A stretch of 64,000 nt of DNA. Origin: Verrucomicrobiaceae bacterium (lineage in GTDB: Bacteria; Verrucomicrobiota; Verrucomicrobiia; Verrucomicrobiales; Verrucomicrobiaceae). A program made the position numbers and the translations under genes. A model generated the notes under the pieces. It was not told the DNA's origin. It saw nothing but the letters and a program-made list of their open reading frames with translations, and searched no databases. Shown one piece after another: positions 41,578-49,801 of the stretch (position 1 is the stretch's first letter; each line of letters begins with the position of its first letter). The stretch is from positions 62,001 to 126,000 of the forward strand of contig JACKQF010000005.1 of the NCBI GenBank assembly GCA_024232965.1, read 5' to 3'.

Positions 41578-42431
41578 TGAAGCAAGCGCATTGGCTAGCC
41601 CTGTGGATGGCGACGACTGCTTGCGGTGGCGATTCTCCGCAGGAACTCAAGGCCTATCTCGGGAGCACGCCGACGCTCGATGGAGAGATCTCATCCGGCG
41701 AGTGGGACGACGCCACCGAGGTCTCAGGAACCCAGGGTTGGACCGCCCAATTCAGCCCCACCACCAATACCGCAGATCTCTCGCTGCGAGGCTGGGTCAA
41801 GCACGACACTGAGCGTCTCTGGTTTGCTTTTGAGGTGAAGGACGATGTGCTCTACGGCATCGATACGGAACGCTGGTTACCAGAAAAGAATCCACAAGCC
41901 CACGAACTCACCCAGCAGGGCTGGTCGTGGTTTGGCGATGAGATGGAGATCCTGCTCAACCCCACGAATCAATGGCACGGCGATGAGGTAGCGGCAGGCG
42001 ATGGCACGTCCTGGCAGATGGTGTGCAATCTCACCAAGAGCCGACTCCACGGAGTGGGCAACGGCGGACTCATCGAGGGCGAACCACGAGTCAAAGACAG
42101 CGCTTGGCAGACCTATCAGCGGTGGATCAAGACGGGGGCGATGCAGGCGATTGCAAAGCCGCTCCCACAGGGAAAGGGCTACGTCATTGAGTGGAGCATC
42201 GCCTTCAATCCCTGCCTAGAAGTCGCCGCAGACACCTTTTATCGAGCGACCGATGAAGCCACTCGAATGGGTCTCAACATCGCCGTTGGGGATCTGGACG
42301 AGAAGGAACGAGGCGAGGGGAACTTCGGCAACTTTCATCATGAGGACTGGTGGGCAGGCAACAAAAATACCCGCACCCAACTCAAGGATTGGGGCACGCT
42401 GATTCTTCTGCCGGATAAGCGACCGCAGTGA
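41577..42431 (+). CDS. Secreted CBM9-like sugar-binding domain protein
   Basis: 284 residues. It begins MKQAHWLALWMATTACGGDS, a signal sequence with a possible lipoprotein Cys at residue 16; the preceding TTA does not match the ideal lipobox, so lipidation is uncertain. The body has the CBM9/DOMON-like beta-sandwich pattern (GEISSGEWDDATEVSG, WVKHDTERLWFAFEVKDDVL, WFGDEMEILLNPTN, and the end WGTLILLPD). Most such proteins bind xylan- or glycan-type sugars outside the cell. It is coupled to the M20 peptidase gene by a TGATG junction, which suggests a shared role that I cannot name. Confidence 0.75.
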   Translation: MKQAHWLALWMATTACGGDSPQELKAYLGSTPTLDGEISSGEWDDATEVSGTQGWTAQFSPTTNTADLSLRGWVKHDTERLWFAFEVKDDVLYGIDTERWLPEKNPQAHELTQQGWSWFGDEMEILLNPTNQWHGDEVAAGDGTSWQMVCNLTKSRLHGVGNGGLIEGEPRVKDSAWQTYQRWIKTGAMQAIAKPLPQGKGYVIEWSIAFNPCLEVAADTFYRATDEATRMGLNIAVGDLDEKERGEGNFGNFHHEDWWAGNKNTRTQLKDWGTLILLPDKRPQ

Positions 42432-42510
42432 ATTTTCATCCGAAACGCAACTCATCCCCGGGGGTCGTGTTTCAACCGTTGCGAACCCCCAAACCAAACT
42501 ACTCAACGGA

Positions 42511-43440
42511 ATGAAAACCAAACAAGCAATCATCTACGGACTCGGTCTTGCCTGCGCAACCGTGATCACCACCCAAGCGCAGGAAGGTCAGCGTCCCCCT
42601 GGGGGCGATGGTGCCAGCCGCATCCAAGAGTTCATGAAAAAGGCCGATGCCGATGGCGACGGCAAAGTCAGCAAGGAAGAATTCATCAAGAGCCAGTCCA
42701 GTGAACTCGAAGAGCGCTTCAGCCGCGTCGATGGCAATTCGGATGGCTTCGTCGATGCAGCAGAGATCGAGCAGATCCGGGAAAAGTTCGGCAGCATGGC
42801 CGGCCGTCGCGGTGGTGAAGGTGAGCGCGGCGCAGGTCGTCCCGGCCAAGGTGCCCCTGAAGGTGGCGGCTTCCGTCGTCCCCCAGAAGGTGGTCGCCCG
42901 GAAGGCGCTCCCCCAGAAGGACGTCCTGAGGGTCGTCCCCAAGGAGGCCCTCCTGGACAAGGCGGCGAGGGTGGACGTCGTGGCTTTGGTGGCCCAGGAG
43001 GCCCTGGCGGAATGCCAAACGGTGAAGAAATCTTCAAGAAAATGGACGGCAATGCAGACGGCAGTGTGGACAAAGAAGAATACGCCGCCTTTGCCCGCCA
43101 AGAAATCGAAGGTCGTTTTACCCGCATGGATCAAAATGCCGATGGCAAAGTGACCCAGGAAGAATTCACGAAAGGCATGATGAAGTTGCGTGATACACTG
43201 CGCGGCGGCCAAGGCGGCATGCCTGGCGGTCAAGGCGGCATGCCTGGCGGTCAAGGCGGCCCTGGCGGCATGCGTCGCCCCGGCGGTCAAGGCGGCCCTG
43301 GTGGTGGTGAAGGCGGTTTCCGTCGTCCACCGGGTCAAGGCGGCCCAGGAACTGAAGGCGGCACGGGTCGTCCTCGCCCCCCAGTCGAAGGTGAAGGCAA
43401 GCCAGAAGGCGCGCCACCACCCCCTGCTGAGAACAAGTAA
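42511..43440 (+). CDS. Secreted EF-hand protein with Gly/Pro/Arg-rich repeats
   Basis: 309 residues with a signal peptide (MKTKQAIIYGLGLACATVIT, cleavage after QAQ). Four EF-hand loops in two pairs: DADGDGKVSKEEF and DGNSDGFVDAAEI, then DGNADGSVDKEEY and DQNADGKVTQEEF. The pairs are separated and followed by Gly/Pro/Arg/Gln-rich low-complexity sequence (RPEGAPPEGRPEGRPQGG and GGMPGGQGGMPGGQGG). The repeats are also imperfect at DNA level. It is likely extracellular or surface-exposed and Ca2+-binding. The related small protein at 16982-17281 has only one EF pair. It is followed by a strong terminator. Confidence 0.85.
   Translation: MKTKQAIIYGLGLACATVITTQAQEGQRPPGGDGASRIQEFMKKADADGDGKVSKEEFIKSQSSELEERFSRVDGNSDGFVDAAEIEQIREKFGSMAGRRGGEGERGAGRPGQGAPEGGGFRRPPEGGRPEGAPPEGRPEGRPQGGPPGQGGEGGRRGFGGPGGPGGMPNGEEIFKKMDGNADGSVDKEEYAAFARQEIEGRFTRMDQNADGKVTQEEFTKGMMKLRDTLRGGQGGMPGGQGGMPGGQGGPGGMRRPGGQGGPGGGEGGFRRPPGQGGPGTEGGTGRPRPPVEGEGKPEGAPPPPAENK
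43207..43266. repeat. Coding 21-bp tandem repeat in the EF-hand gene
   Basis: Two nearly identical 21-bp units (43207-43227, 43228-43248) encode GGMPGGQ-type sequence, followed by a shortened copy (43249-43266). Such a repeat can gain or lose units by slippage without shifting frame. Confidence 0.75.
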
Positions 43441-43464
43441 TCCCTCAGCCAGATCATTCACGAG

Positions 43465-43496
43465 AGCGGAAGGTGCCAGTCACCTTCCGCTTTTTT
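43465..43496 (+). terminator. Intrinsic terminator of the EF-hand gene
   Basis: AGCGGAAGGTG and CACCTTCCGCT form an 11-bp stem around CCAGT, followed by TTTTTT. It separates this gene from the convergent DUF1501 gene. Confidence 0.92.
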
Positions 43497-43499
43497 GTA

Positions 43500-44942
43500 T
43501 CACGCAATGATCTCCCGAATCGGATCGCCGAATTCCATTTCCAGACGTTTGCGGCCCGCGACCTCCAACTTGTGAGAGTTGAGCCCCAATTGATGTAGCA
43601 AGGTCGCATGCACATCGGTGACGTAGTGGGGATCTTCCACCGCATGGAAGCCTAGTTCATCGGTCGCCCCATGCACCACGCCCCCCTTTAGCCCGCCACC
43701 CGCCATCCAGACACTGAACCCATATGGGTGGTGATCACGGCCATCCGTGCCCTGACTGCCCGGCGTGCGCCCAAACTCCGTCGCAAACACAACGATGGTC
43801 TCATCCAGCAGTCCACGCTGCTTCAGATCGGCCAATAAGCCAGCAATCGGCTTATCCACCTGGGCCGCCAGTTTGGAGTGGTTCGCTCGTAGCTTCGAGT
43901 GACTATCCCAAGCCCCCGCCGCACCATCGCCATGCATAATCTGAATGAAGCGCACCCCCCGTTCTGTGAAACGCCTCGCCGCCAACAACTGCTGCCCAAA
44001 GGGGCGCGTGATCTCTTGATCCAGTCCGTAGAGCTTTTTCGTCTCCTCGCTTTCCTTGTCAAAACTCACCACGTCCGGCACTTCCCGCTGCATGTGAAAA
44101 GCCAGTTCGTAAGATTTGATGCGCGCAGCCAGCGCCGGATCATCAGGATAGCGTAGCGCGCTGAGACGATTGAGTTTTCCCGCCAACCCAAACCGCGCGA
44201 CCTGGGATTGCGCCGTCATCGGCATTTCTGGACGAGCAAACGCCAAGGGGTTCTGCGGATCAATCTTGAGGTTCACCGCATCATAAGCAGGCCCCAGATA
44301 GTGGCCATCCCGAGTGTCAAAGAATCGTGGACCGATATTGATGAACTGGGGCAGGTTATCATTCAGCGTGCCCAACCCATAGTTCACCCAAGCCCCAATC
44401 GTCGGAAACCGACCATCCAGCATGTGCCGCCCCGAGTGGAACTGCACCTGAGCGCCGTGATTGTTATCCGTCGTCCACATGCTGCGGACGATCGCCAGTT
44501 TATCAGCATGATCACGCAGGTGGGGGAACCAATCACTGATCTCGATCCCACTCTGGCCGGCAGGTCGATGCCCGATTTGAAGAGGGTAGATTTGGTTGCG
44601 CTGCTTGCCATTTGCATCGTTCACCACCACCACCCGAACGTTCTTTAGCCGCTTCGGGTCCAGTACCTTGCCAAAGGGCGTCTCAGGGATGGTTTTGCCC
44701 GCGTACTTGTTGAGCATTGGCTTCGGGTCAAAGCTCTCCATGTGGCTGACGCCACCGCGCATGAAGAGCCAGATCACGCTCTTCGCCTTTGGCGCAAAGT
44801 GCGGCTTGCCGTCGGGGATCATCGGCAGCGAGACTTCCTCAGCACGCAATTCCCGCTGGAGAATCCCTTGCAAAGCCACGCCCGCAAAACCCATCCCGAA
44901 ATCGGTAATGAATGTGCGGCGATGGAGGGGAGACTGGATCAC
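43500..44942 (-). CDS. DUF1501 protein (alkaline phosphatase-superfamily-like, PVC type)
   Basis: 480 residues, beginning at a GTG (44942). The start has a Tat-like twin Arg (HRRTFITDFGMGFAGVALQG), so folded export is plausible. Signatures of DUF1501: SVIWLFMRGGVSHMESFDP, DKLAIVRSMWTTDNNHGAQ, ETIVVFATEFGRTPGSQGTDGRDHHPYGF and WMAGGGLKGG. The family resembles sulfatase/phosphatase folds and occurs with PSCyt/PSD1 proteins, such as the one at 19326-22421, in PVC bacteria; here the two are far apart. The exact reaction is unknown. Confidence 0.9.
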   Translation of the reverse strand: MIQSPLHRRTFITDFGMGFAGVALQGILQRELRAEEVSLPMIPDGKPHFAPKAKSVIWLFMRGGVSHMESFDPKPMLNKYAGKTIPETPFGKVLDPKRLKNVRVVVVNDANGKQRNQIYPLQIGHRPAGQSGIEISDWFPHLRDHADKLAIVRSMWTTDNNHGAQVQFHSGRHMLDGRFPTIGAWVNYGLGTLNDNLPQFINIGPRFFDTRDGHYLGPAYDAVNLKIDPQNPLAFARPEMPMTAQSQVARFGLAGKLNRLSALRYPDDPALAARIKSYELAFHMQREVPDVVSFDKESEETKKLYGLDQEITRPFGQQLLAARRFTERGVRFIQIMHGDGAAGAWDSHSKLRANHSKLAAQVDKPIAGLLADLKQRGLLDETIVVFATEFGRTPGSQGTDGRDHHPYGFSVWMAGGGLKGGVVHGATDELGFHAVEDPHYVTDVHATLLHQLGLNSHKLEVAGRKRLEMEFGDPIREIIA

Positions 44943-45031
44943 TCTTTCTCATACGGTGGCAATGGGCTCCGCCTTCCAATCAGTCGCGCATGGAGAGGTC
45001 TCGTCATCTCAGAATGTCCTGAACGCGCAGC

Positions 45032-45065
45032 AAAAAAAGACGCGAGGTGACTGGCACCTCGCGTC
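45032..45065 (-). terminator. Intrinsic terminator of the rpoA-rplQ unit
   Basis: On the minus strand GACGCGAGGTG and CACCTCGCGTC form an 11-bp stem around CCAGT, followed by TTTTTTT. It lies about 40 bp after rplQ. Confidence 0.92.
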
Positions 45066-45103
45066 TCGCAATTTGAAAATCTTACCGGACTCGACCGGAT
45101 CGA

Positions 45104-45580
45104 TTATTCCGCTGCATCACCGTCCGCAGCTTTCTTGCGGGTGGCGCGCTTTTTCTTGGGAGCAGCTTCTTCGTCTGCAGCTTCTGGGGCGGCAGTGACG
45201 ACTTCCACCTTGGCTTCTGGCACAAAGGCGTCGACCCACTCGATGAATGCCATCGGGGCGGAATCGCTCGCGCGTTGGCCGAGCTTGGTGATACGGGTAT
45301 AACCTCCGTTGCGGTCCTTGGATGCCACGGCGATTTCTTCGAAGAGTTTCTTCACGATGGCCTGCTGATGCAGAGCTGCCACGGCTTGGCGGCGGGCGTG
45401 GAGGTCTCCACGCTTGCCAAGGGTGACCATTTTCTCTGCCAGCGGACGCACTGCCTTGGCCTTGGCCAGGGTGGTGCGGATGCGGCGGTGCTCCACGAGG
45501 CTGCAGACCATGTTGGAAAGCATTGCCTTACGGTGGGAAGCGTCGCGCTGAAGTTTGACTGTTTTTCTCTGGTGTCTCAT
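45104..45580 (-). CDS. rplQ: Ribosomal protein L17 with Lys/Ala-rich tail
   Basis: 158 residues. The N-terminus MRHQRKTVKLQRDASHRKAM and the LVEHRRIRTTLAKAKAVRPLAEKMVTLGKRGD block are classic L17. Typical bacterial L17 has about 115-130 residues; this one carries a tail of about 35 residues, acidic then basic (EAAPKKKRATRKKAADGDAA), beyond the globular core. It is downstream of rpoA as usual, with a 42-bp gap. Confidence 0.95.
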   Translation of the reverse strand: MRHQRKTVKLQRDASHRKAMLSNMVCSLVEHRRIRTTLAKAKAVRPLAEKMVTLGKRGDLHARRQAVAALHQQAIVKKLFEEIAVASKDRNGGYTRITKLGQRASDSAPMAFIEWVDAFVPEAKVEVVTAAPEAADEEAAPKKKRATRKKAADGDAAE

Positions 45581-45622
45581 TGGATTGAAATCAGGTAGGG
45601 GTGTTCCTCTCTCGGGGTCTTA

Positions 45623-46744
45623 CTATTCTTCGTCTTCTTCGTCCACATCAGGCAGATGGGAGTCCACGAGCTTGGAGAAATCCATCGCGTCAGCTTCATC
45701 ATCGTCATCGATCATGGTGCTGCGGGCGAGCAGTGAACTGCCGCCAGGGCTGGCTTCAAGCAGCGAGGAATCCAGCTTCATGCCGAGAGACAGACCCAGC
45801 TCTGCGAGCTTTTCCTTGATCTCGGTGAGGGACTTCTTGCCGAAGTTGCGGTAGCGGAGCATTTCTGCCTCTGTCTTGAGCGCGAGTTGGCCCACGCTGG
45901 TAATGTTCGCGTTGTTCAGGCAGTTCGCGGCACGGACGGAGAGTTCGATCTCGTTCACGCTCATGTTGAGCAACTTGCGCAGCTCGGAGTTTTCTTCGGA
46001 CTGAGCTTCTGGTGCCGCTTCGAATTCCACAGCGCTGTCGTCGTAGTTGACGAACACATCGAAGTGGTGGCGAAGAATCGCGGCGGACTGGAGAAGAGCA
46101 TCAGCAGGGGCGATGCGGCCATCTGTCCAGATGTCCAGGATCAGCTTGTCATAATCGGTGTTCTGGCCGACGCGGGTGTTTTCCACGGCGTACTTCACAC
46201 GAGTGACAGGAGAGTAGATGGAGTCCATCGGGATGACGCCGATGGGGGTGTCAGGGCGCTTATTTTCTTCCCAGGTGGAGAAGCCACGACCGACTCGCAC
46301 TTCGAATTCGCATTCAAACTTGGTCTTGCGATCCAGAGTGCAGATGACCTGATCACGGTTGATGACCTCGTAGTGGTTATCTTCCTTGATATCGCCCGCG
46401 GTCACGACGCCTTCTTTATCGACGTTGATGGAGAGGAGACGAGGCTCTTTGCCATCGCTGTGGTGGCGGAAGCGCACCTTTTTGAAATTCAGAATGATCT
46501 GCACCACGTCTTCGACCACGCCTGGCAGGGTGGAAAATTCGTGCTCAGCCCCGCGGATCTTCACGGAGGTGATGGAAGCGCCTTCCAGAGAGGAAAGCAG
46601 GACCCGGCGGAGGGAGTTGCCGATGGTGTGACCATAGCCACGGTCAAACGGTTCCGCCACAAACTGGGCGTAGGTATCGGTTGCGGTTGCCTCGTTGCGA
46701 ACGAGGCGATTGGGCATTTCGAAGCGTGCTAGACGTGCTGACAT
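45623..46744 (-). CDS. rpoA: RNA polymerase alpha subunit with acidic tail
   Basis: 373 residues. The N-terminal assembly domain (AEPFDRGYGHTIGNSLRRVL) and C-terminal domain (SVNEIELSVRAANCLNNANI, YRNFGKKSLTEIKEKLAEL) are complete. A typical alpha ends soon after this; here about 45 more residues follow, ending in IDDDDEADAMDFSKLVDSHL and PDVDEEDEE, which is unusually acidic. Upstream ribosomal genes (rpsM, rpsK, rpsD) that normally precede rpoA are not adjacent; the next upstream gene is the unrelated PVC dehydrogenase. Confidence 0.95.
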   Translation of the reverse strand: MSARLARFEMPNRLVRNEATATDTYAQFVAEPFDRGYGHTIGNSLRRVLLSSLEGASITSVKIRGAEHEFSTLPGVVEDVVQIILNFKKVRFRHHSDGKEPRLLSINVDKEGVVTAGDIKEDNHYEVINRDQVICTLDRKTKFECEFEVRVGRGFSTWEENKRPDTPIGVIPMDSIYSPVTRVKYAVENTRVGQNTDYDKLILDIWTDGRIAPADALLQSAAILRHHFDVFVNYDDSAVEFEAAPEAQSEENSELRKLLNMSVNEIELSVRAANCLNNANITSVGQLALKTEAEMLRYRNFGKKSLTEIKEKLAELGLSLGMKLDSSLLEASPGGSSLLARSTMIDDDDEADAMDFSKLVDSHLPDVDEEDEE

Positions 46745-46937
46745 GTAGTTATTGGGATAGCCGGGTTACCTCTGGGGCGAGTTACCCACCGCTCCGATGA
46801 AGGAGACAGCAGGCCCAGAGACCAACGGCGGTTGATCATCTCGCAGGGGGGCGGAGATTATGTCGATGCAACTGAGGGATGCAAGCGGGAAAAACGTCTC
46901 GAATTGAGAAACTCGCCCCCTTTTTTCTGGCAAACCC

Positions 46938-49727
46938 TCACTTCGTCGCGGGCTCTACCTGCTCATTGCCCATCAGATAAGCGATCAGATTCGTCACCTG
47001 CTCTTCCCCGAGGGCGGGCAGGAGGCCTTCGGGCATGAGGGAGGCTGGGAGTTGCTGCTGCTCCACGATCTGGGAGAGTTCCACATTCATCCGCTCTGTC
47101 AGGGTCTGGATCGTCAAGGAGCGATCCGTCTTGGCAGGCACGACACCACTGAGGATGCGACCGTCCTTGAGCTTGAAGACACTCATGCGGTAGTCCGCTG
47201 GCACCACAGCACTGGGGTCCAGGATGTTTTCCAGGAGGTAATTGAGGTTGTGGCGATCGCTCCCGGTCAACTCTGGGGCAATCGCACCGCCTTGGCCGTA
47301 GAGCTTATGGCAGGCGGAGCAAGCGCCAACAAAGACCGTGCGTCCCTTGCTTTTGTCTGCTTTGGCAAGGGCCTCGGGGGTCAGAATGGCCTTCCAGCGC
47401 GCGAGTTCCGCGATCTTTTCAGCTGGCGACTCCCGCACCTCGCCCCACACCGCGGTCAGTTTATTTGCCAAAGCCTCGTCTCCGAGGGCCCCAATCTGCC
47501 GTGCATGAAACGGCGTCAAAGCCGCCCGTGGCACTTTCCCATCCTTGATCGCGTCCAGAAGGACATCGGCATAGGCGGGCCGCGAGACCAAGGTCGCGAC
47601 AGTTGCGGCCTGCTGCTCCTCGCTGCGTACAGGCCAAGCGTTTGTCAGTGCCTTCGGGATCGATGGATCGTCAAAAGCGGCCAAGGCACTGCGGGCGACG
47701 GTGCCGAGAATCTTGTCGTTGATCAATTTCCGGATCACCAGCATCAACTCCGGCTTTGGCTGGCGCGTCACGCTGGCGAAGGCGTTGCGACGTGCATTGG
47801 CATCGCCGTCCGTATTCTCGATGATGGCGATCAGTTCCTCAACGGCCCGACCGCTGCCAAAGAGAACGGACAACTGCCGCATCACCTCGGCCCCCTGCCC
47901 TGCCCCGCCGACTGCTTTTTCCAGTGCATCCCATGCTTCCGGTTTCTTGGCGCTGCTAAAGCCCTCCAACCCCGCTGCCAATCCTGCCAACACATCCTCA
48001 CGCAGGTCCGCCTTGGCCAAAATCAATTTCACCAAGCCATCGACCGCTGCGGGTTGACGCTCGATTTCCTCGGCCAATCTCCGCGACACCAGACGGCGCA
48101 CCGTCGCTATCTTTGCCACGGAGATCAGTTCCAGCGCCTTCTCTGGAGCCGCCGGGACCGCAGGCTCAATGCCATACCAGATCATCAGGGACTGCTGGCG
48201 GTCGTTTGCATCTTCAGCGTGCTGCGCCAGCGCCATCGCAATCGGCCAGCGCTCATCCAGAGACCGACTCTGCATCGAAGAAGCCAAATGCAGACGGACC
48301 AGTCCGTCCGTGCTGGAAGCATCAGCCAGTGTGGGCAGCGGCTTTTCCGCTGGCATCTGGCCGCGATCGGCGCGCACCCGCGCGGCCATTCTGGCCCACC
48401 AATTGTTCGTCGCGTGATCCGTGACAGCGGCGGTCAACGCCGCCTCGTCCATGGCCCCCAGATCCACCGCAGGCTGGGCCTTCGGCGTGCCATACACGAT
48501 TTTGTAGATGCGACCGCTGGTGCGGTGAATGCCGTCGCTGTCATGGCATTCGCCTGTATCGCTCCAGTCGGAGACAAACACATTGCCATCGGGGCCAGTC
48601 AGCAGATCCAGCCCACGGAACCATTTGTCCTGGGCCTGCATGAAGTCCTTGTCGTGCTTACCCACATAGCCGCAGCCTTCACGCACGAGCCGATCCATAT
48701 TGATTCGATTGCCGTGCAAATTGCAGGTCAGCATCGCCCCTTCGTATTCCTTCGGCCAGGCACCGCCTTGGTAAATCAAGAGTCCGACATGAGCATGCCC
48801 ACCGCCGAGTTCCTTGGTCTTGTTGCTGATCCCCGTACGGATATCGCTCCACTTTTCTGCACCAGCATCCCAGTGAAAATGATCCGCCGTTTGCTCGATG
48901 ATCTCATAAACATAGGGATTCAGGTGGGAACCAAACATCCGCCGGTAGTAGGCCCCGGGAATGCCATGCCAGAGGTGACCGATGACCGTATTGATCCAAA
49001 ACAGTTCCCCCTCCGCATTCCAGTCGTGCCCCCAAGAGTTCGTGCCGCCGTGGCAGACAACCTCGAACTTCCTCGTCACCGGATGGAACCGCCAGATCGC
49101 GCAATTCAGTTTAGTGCGCTTTTCCAATGGCGTGCCCGGTGCTCCGACAGCGGAAGTATCCGTGATGCCATGCCGTCCGTAGAGCCAGCCATCCGGTCCC
49201 CAGCGCAGGCCATTGACGATGTTGTGGCCGATAGTCTTCACGTTGAACCCGTCCAGCAGGACCTCAGGCTCACCATCAGGAATGTCGTCACCATTTTTGT
49301 CCGGGATAAAACTCAGCGTGCCCGCATTTAAGATCCACACGCCACCAAAACCCGTCTCCACGCTTGTCAGATAGGAGCCTCTGTCCCAAAAGACCTTCCG
49401 CCCATCGGCCTTCCCATCGCCATCCTTATCCTCCAGGATGATGATGCGGTCGCGCATGTCGGTGTTCCAGCGACTTGGATTCTCCGCATAAGTGTAGTTT
49501 TCCGCCACCCAGAGGCGAGACTTCGCGTCCCAAGCCATCGCGATGGGCTGCTGGACCTCAGGTTCCGCAGCAAAAACTTGGCACCTAAAGCCCTCAGGTA
49601 GCGCCATCGTCCGCGCCACTTCCTCAGCTGGCATCGGATCGCCCTTTTCAGAGTTGAATGGGGTCGGAAAATCCTCGGCAAAAACACCGACCACTGGCAG
49701 ACAGAGAAGGAAGAAGAAAGAACGCAT
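46938..49727 (-). CDS. PVC-type membrane-bound dehydrogenase / cytochrome c protein
   Basis: 929 residues from the ATG at 49727 (signal MRSFFFLLCLPVVGVFA); an ATG at 49769 in the same frame gives a longer possible signal. The first half is a beta-propeller of the putative dehydrogenase type (TIGR02604-like): PIAMAWDAKSRLWVAENYTY, GLRWGPDGWLYGRHGI and GPDGNVFVSDWSDTGECHDSD. The middle (about 460-760) is alpha-helical HEAT-like. The C-terminus carries a c-type heme motif, CSACHKLYGQGG, with a Met ligand likely in LKDG...SLMPEGLL. It is thought to act in the periplasm on sugars or alcohols; no substrate is known. Ordering with the next gene (49802-51394, same strand) suggests possible co-transcription. 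Confidence 0.88.
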   Translation of the reverse strand: MRSFFFLLCLPVVGVFAEDFPTPFNSEKGDPMPAEEVARTMALPEGFRCQVFAAEPEVQQPIAMAWDAKSRLWVAENYTYAENPSRWNTDMRDRIIILEDKDGDGKADGRKVFWDRGSYLTSVETGFGGVWILNAGTLSFIPDKNGDDIPDGEPEVLLDGFNVKTIGHNIVNGLRWGPDGWLYGRHGITDTSAVGAPGTPLEKRTKLNCAIWRFHPVTRKFEVVCHGGTNSWGHDWNAEGELFWINTVIGHLWHGIPGAYYRRMFGSHLNPYVYEIIEQTADHFHWDAGAEKWSDIRTGISNKTKELGGGHAHVGLLIYQGGAWPKEYEGAMLTCNLHGNRINMDRLVREGCGYVGKHDKDFMQAQDKWFRGLDLLTGPDGNVFVSDWSDTGECHDSDGIHRTSGRIYKIVYGTPKAQPAVDLGAMDEAALTAAVTDHATNNWWARMAARVRADRGQMPAEKPLPTLADASSTDGLVRLHLASSMQSRSLDERWPIAMALAQHAEDANDRQQSLMIWYGIEPAVPAAPEKALELISVAKIATVRRLVSRRLAEEIERQPAAVDGLVKLILAKADLREDVLAGLAAGLEGFSSAKKPEAWDALEKAVGGAGQGAEVMRQLSVLFGSGRAVEELIAIIENTDGDANARRNAFASVTRQPKPELMLVIRKLINDKILGTVARSALAAFDDPSIPKALTNAWPVRSEEQQAATVATLVSRPAYADVLLDAIKDGKVPRAALTPFHARQIGALGDEALANKLTAVWGEVRESPAEKIAELARWKAILTPEALAKADKSKGRTVFVGACSACHKLYGQGGAIAPELTGSDRHNLNYLLENILDPSAVVPADYRMSVFKLKDGRILSGVVPAKTDRSLTIQTLTERMNVELSQIVEQQQLPASLMPEGLLPALGEEQVTNLIAYLMGNEQVEPATK

Positions 49728-49801
49728 CACAAGAAGAGACCAAACGCGAATACAACTCCCAGCTTTCATCGTTAGCGATGCACGAGCCCCCCCGGAAGGG
49801 C

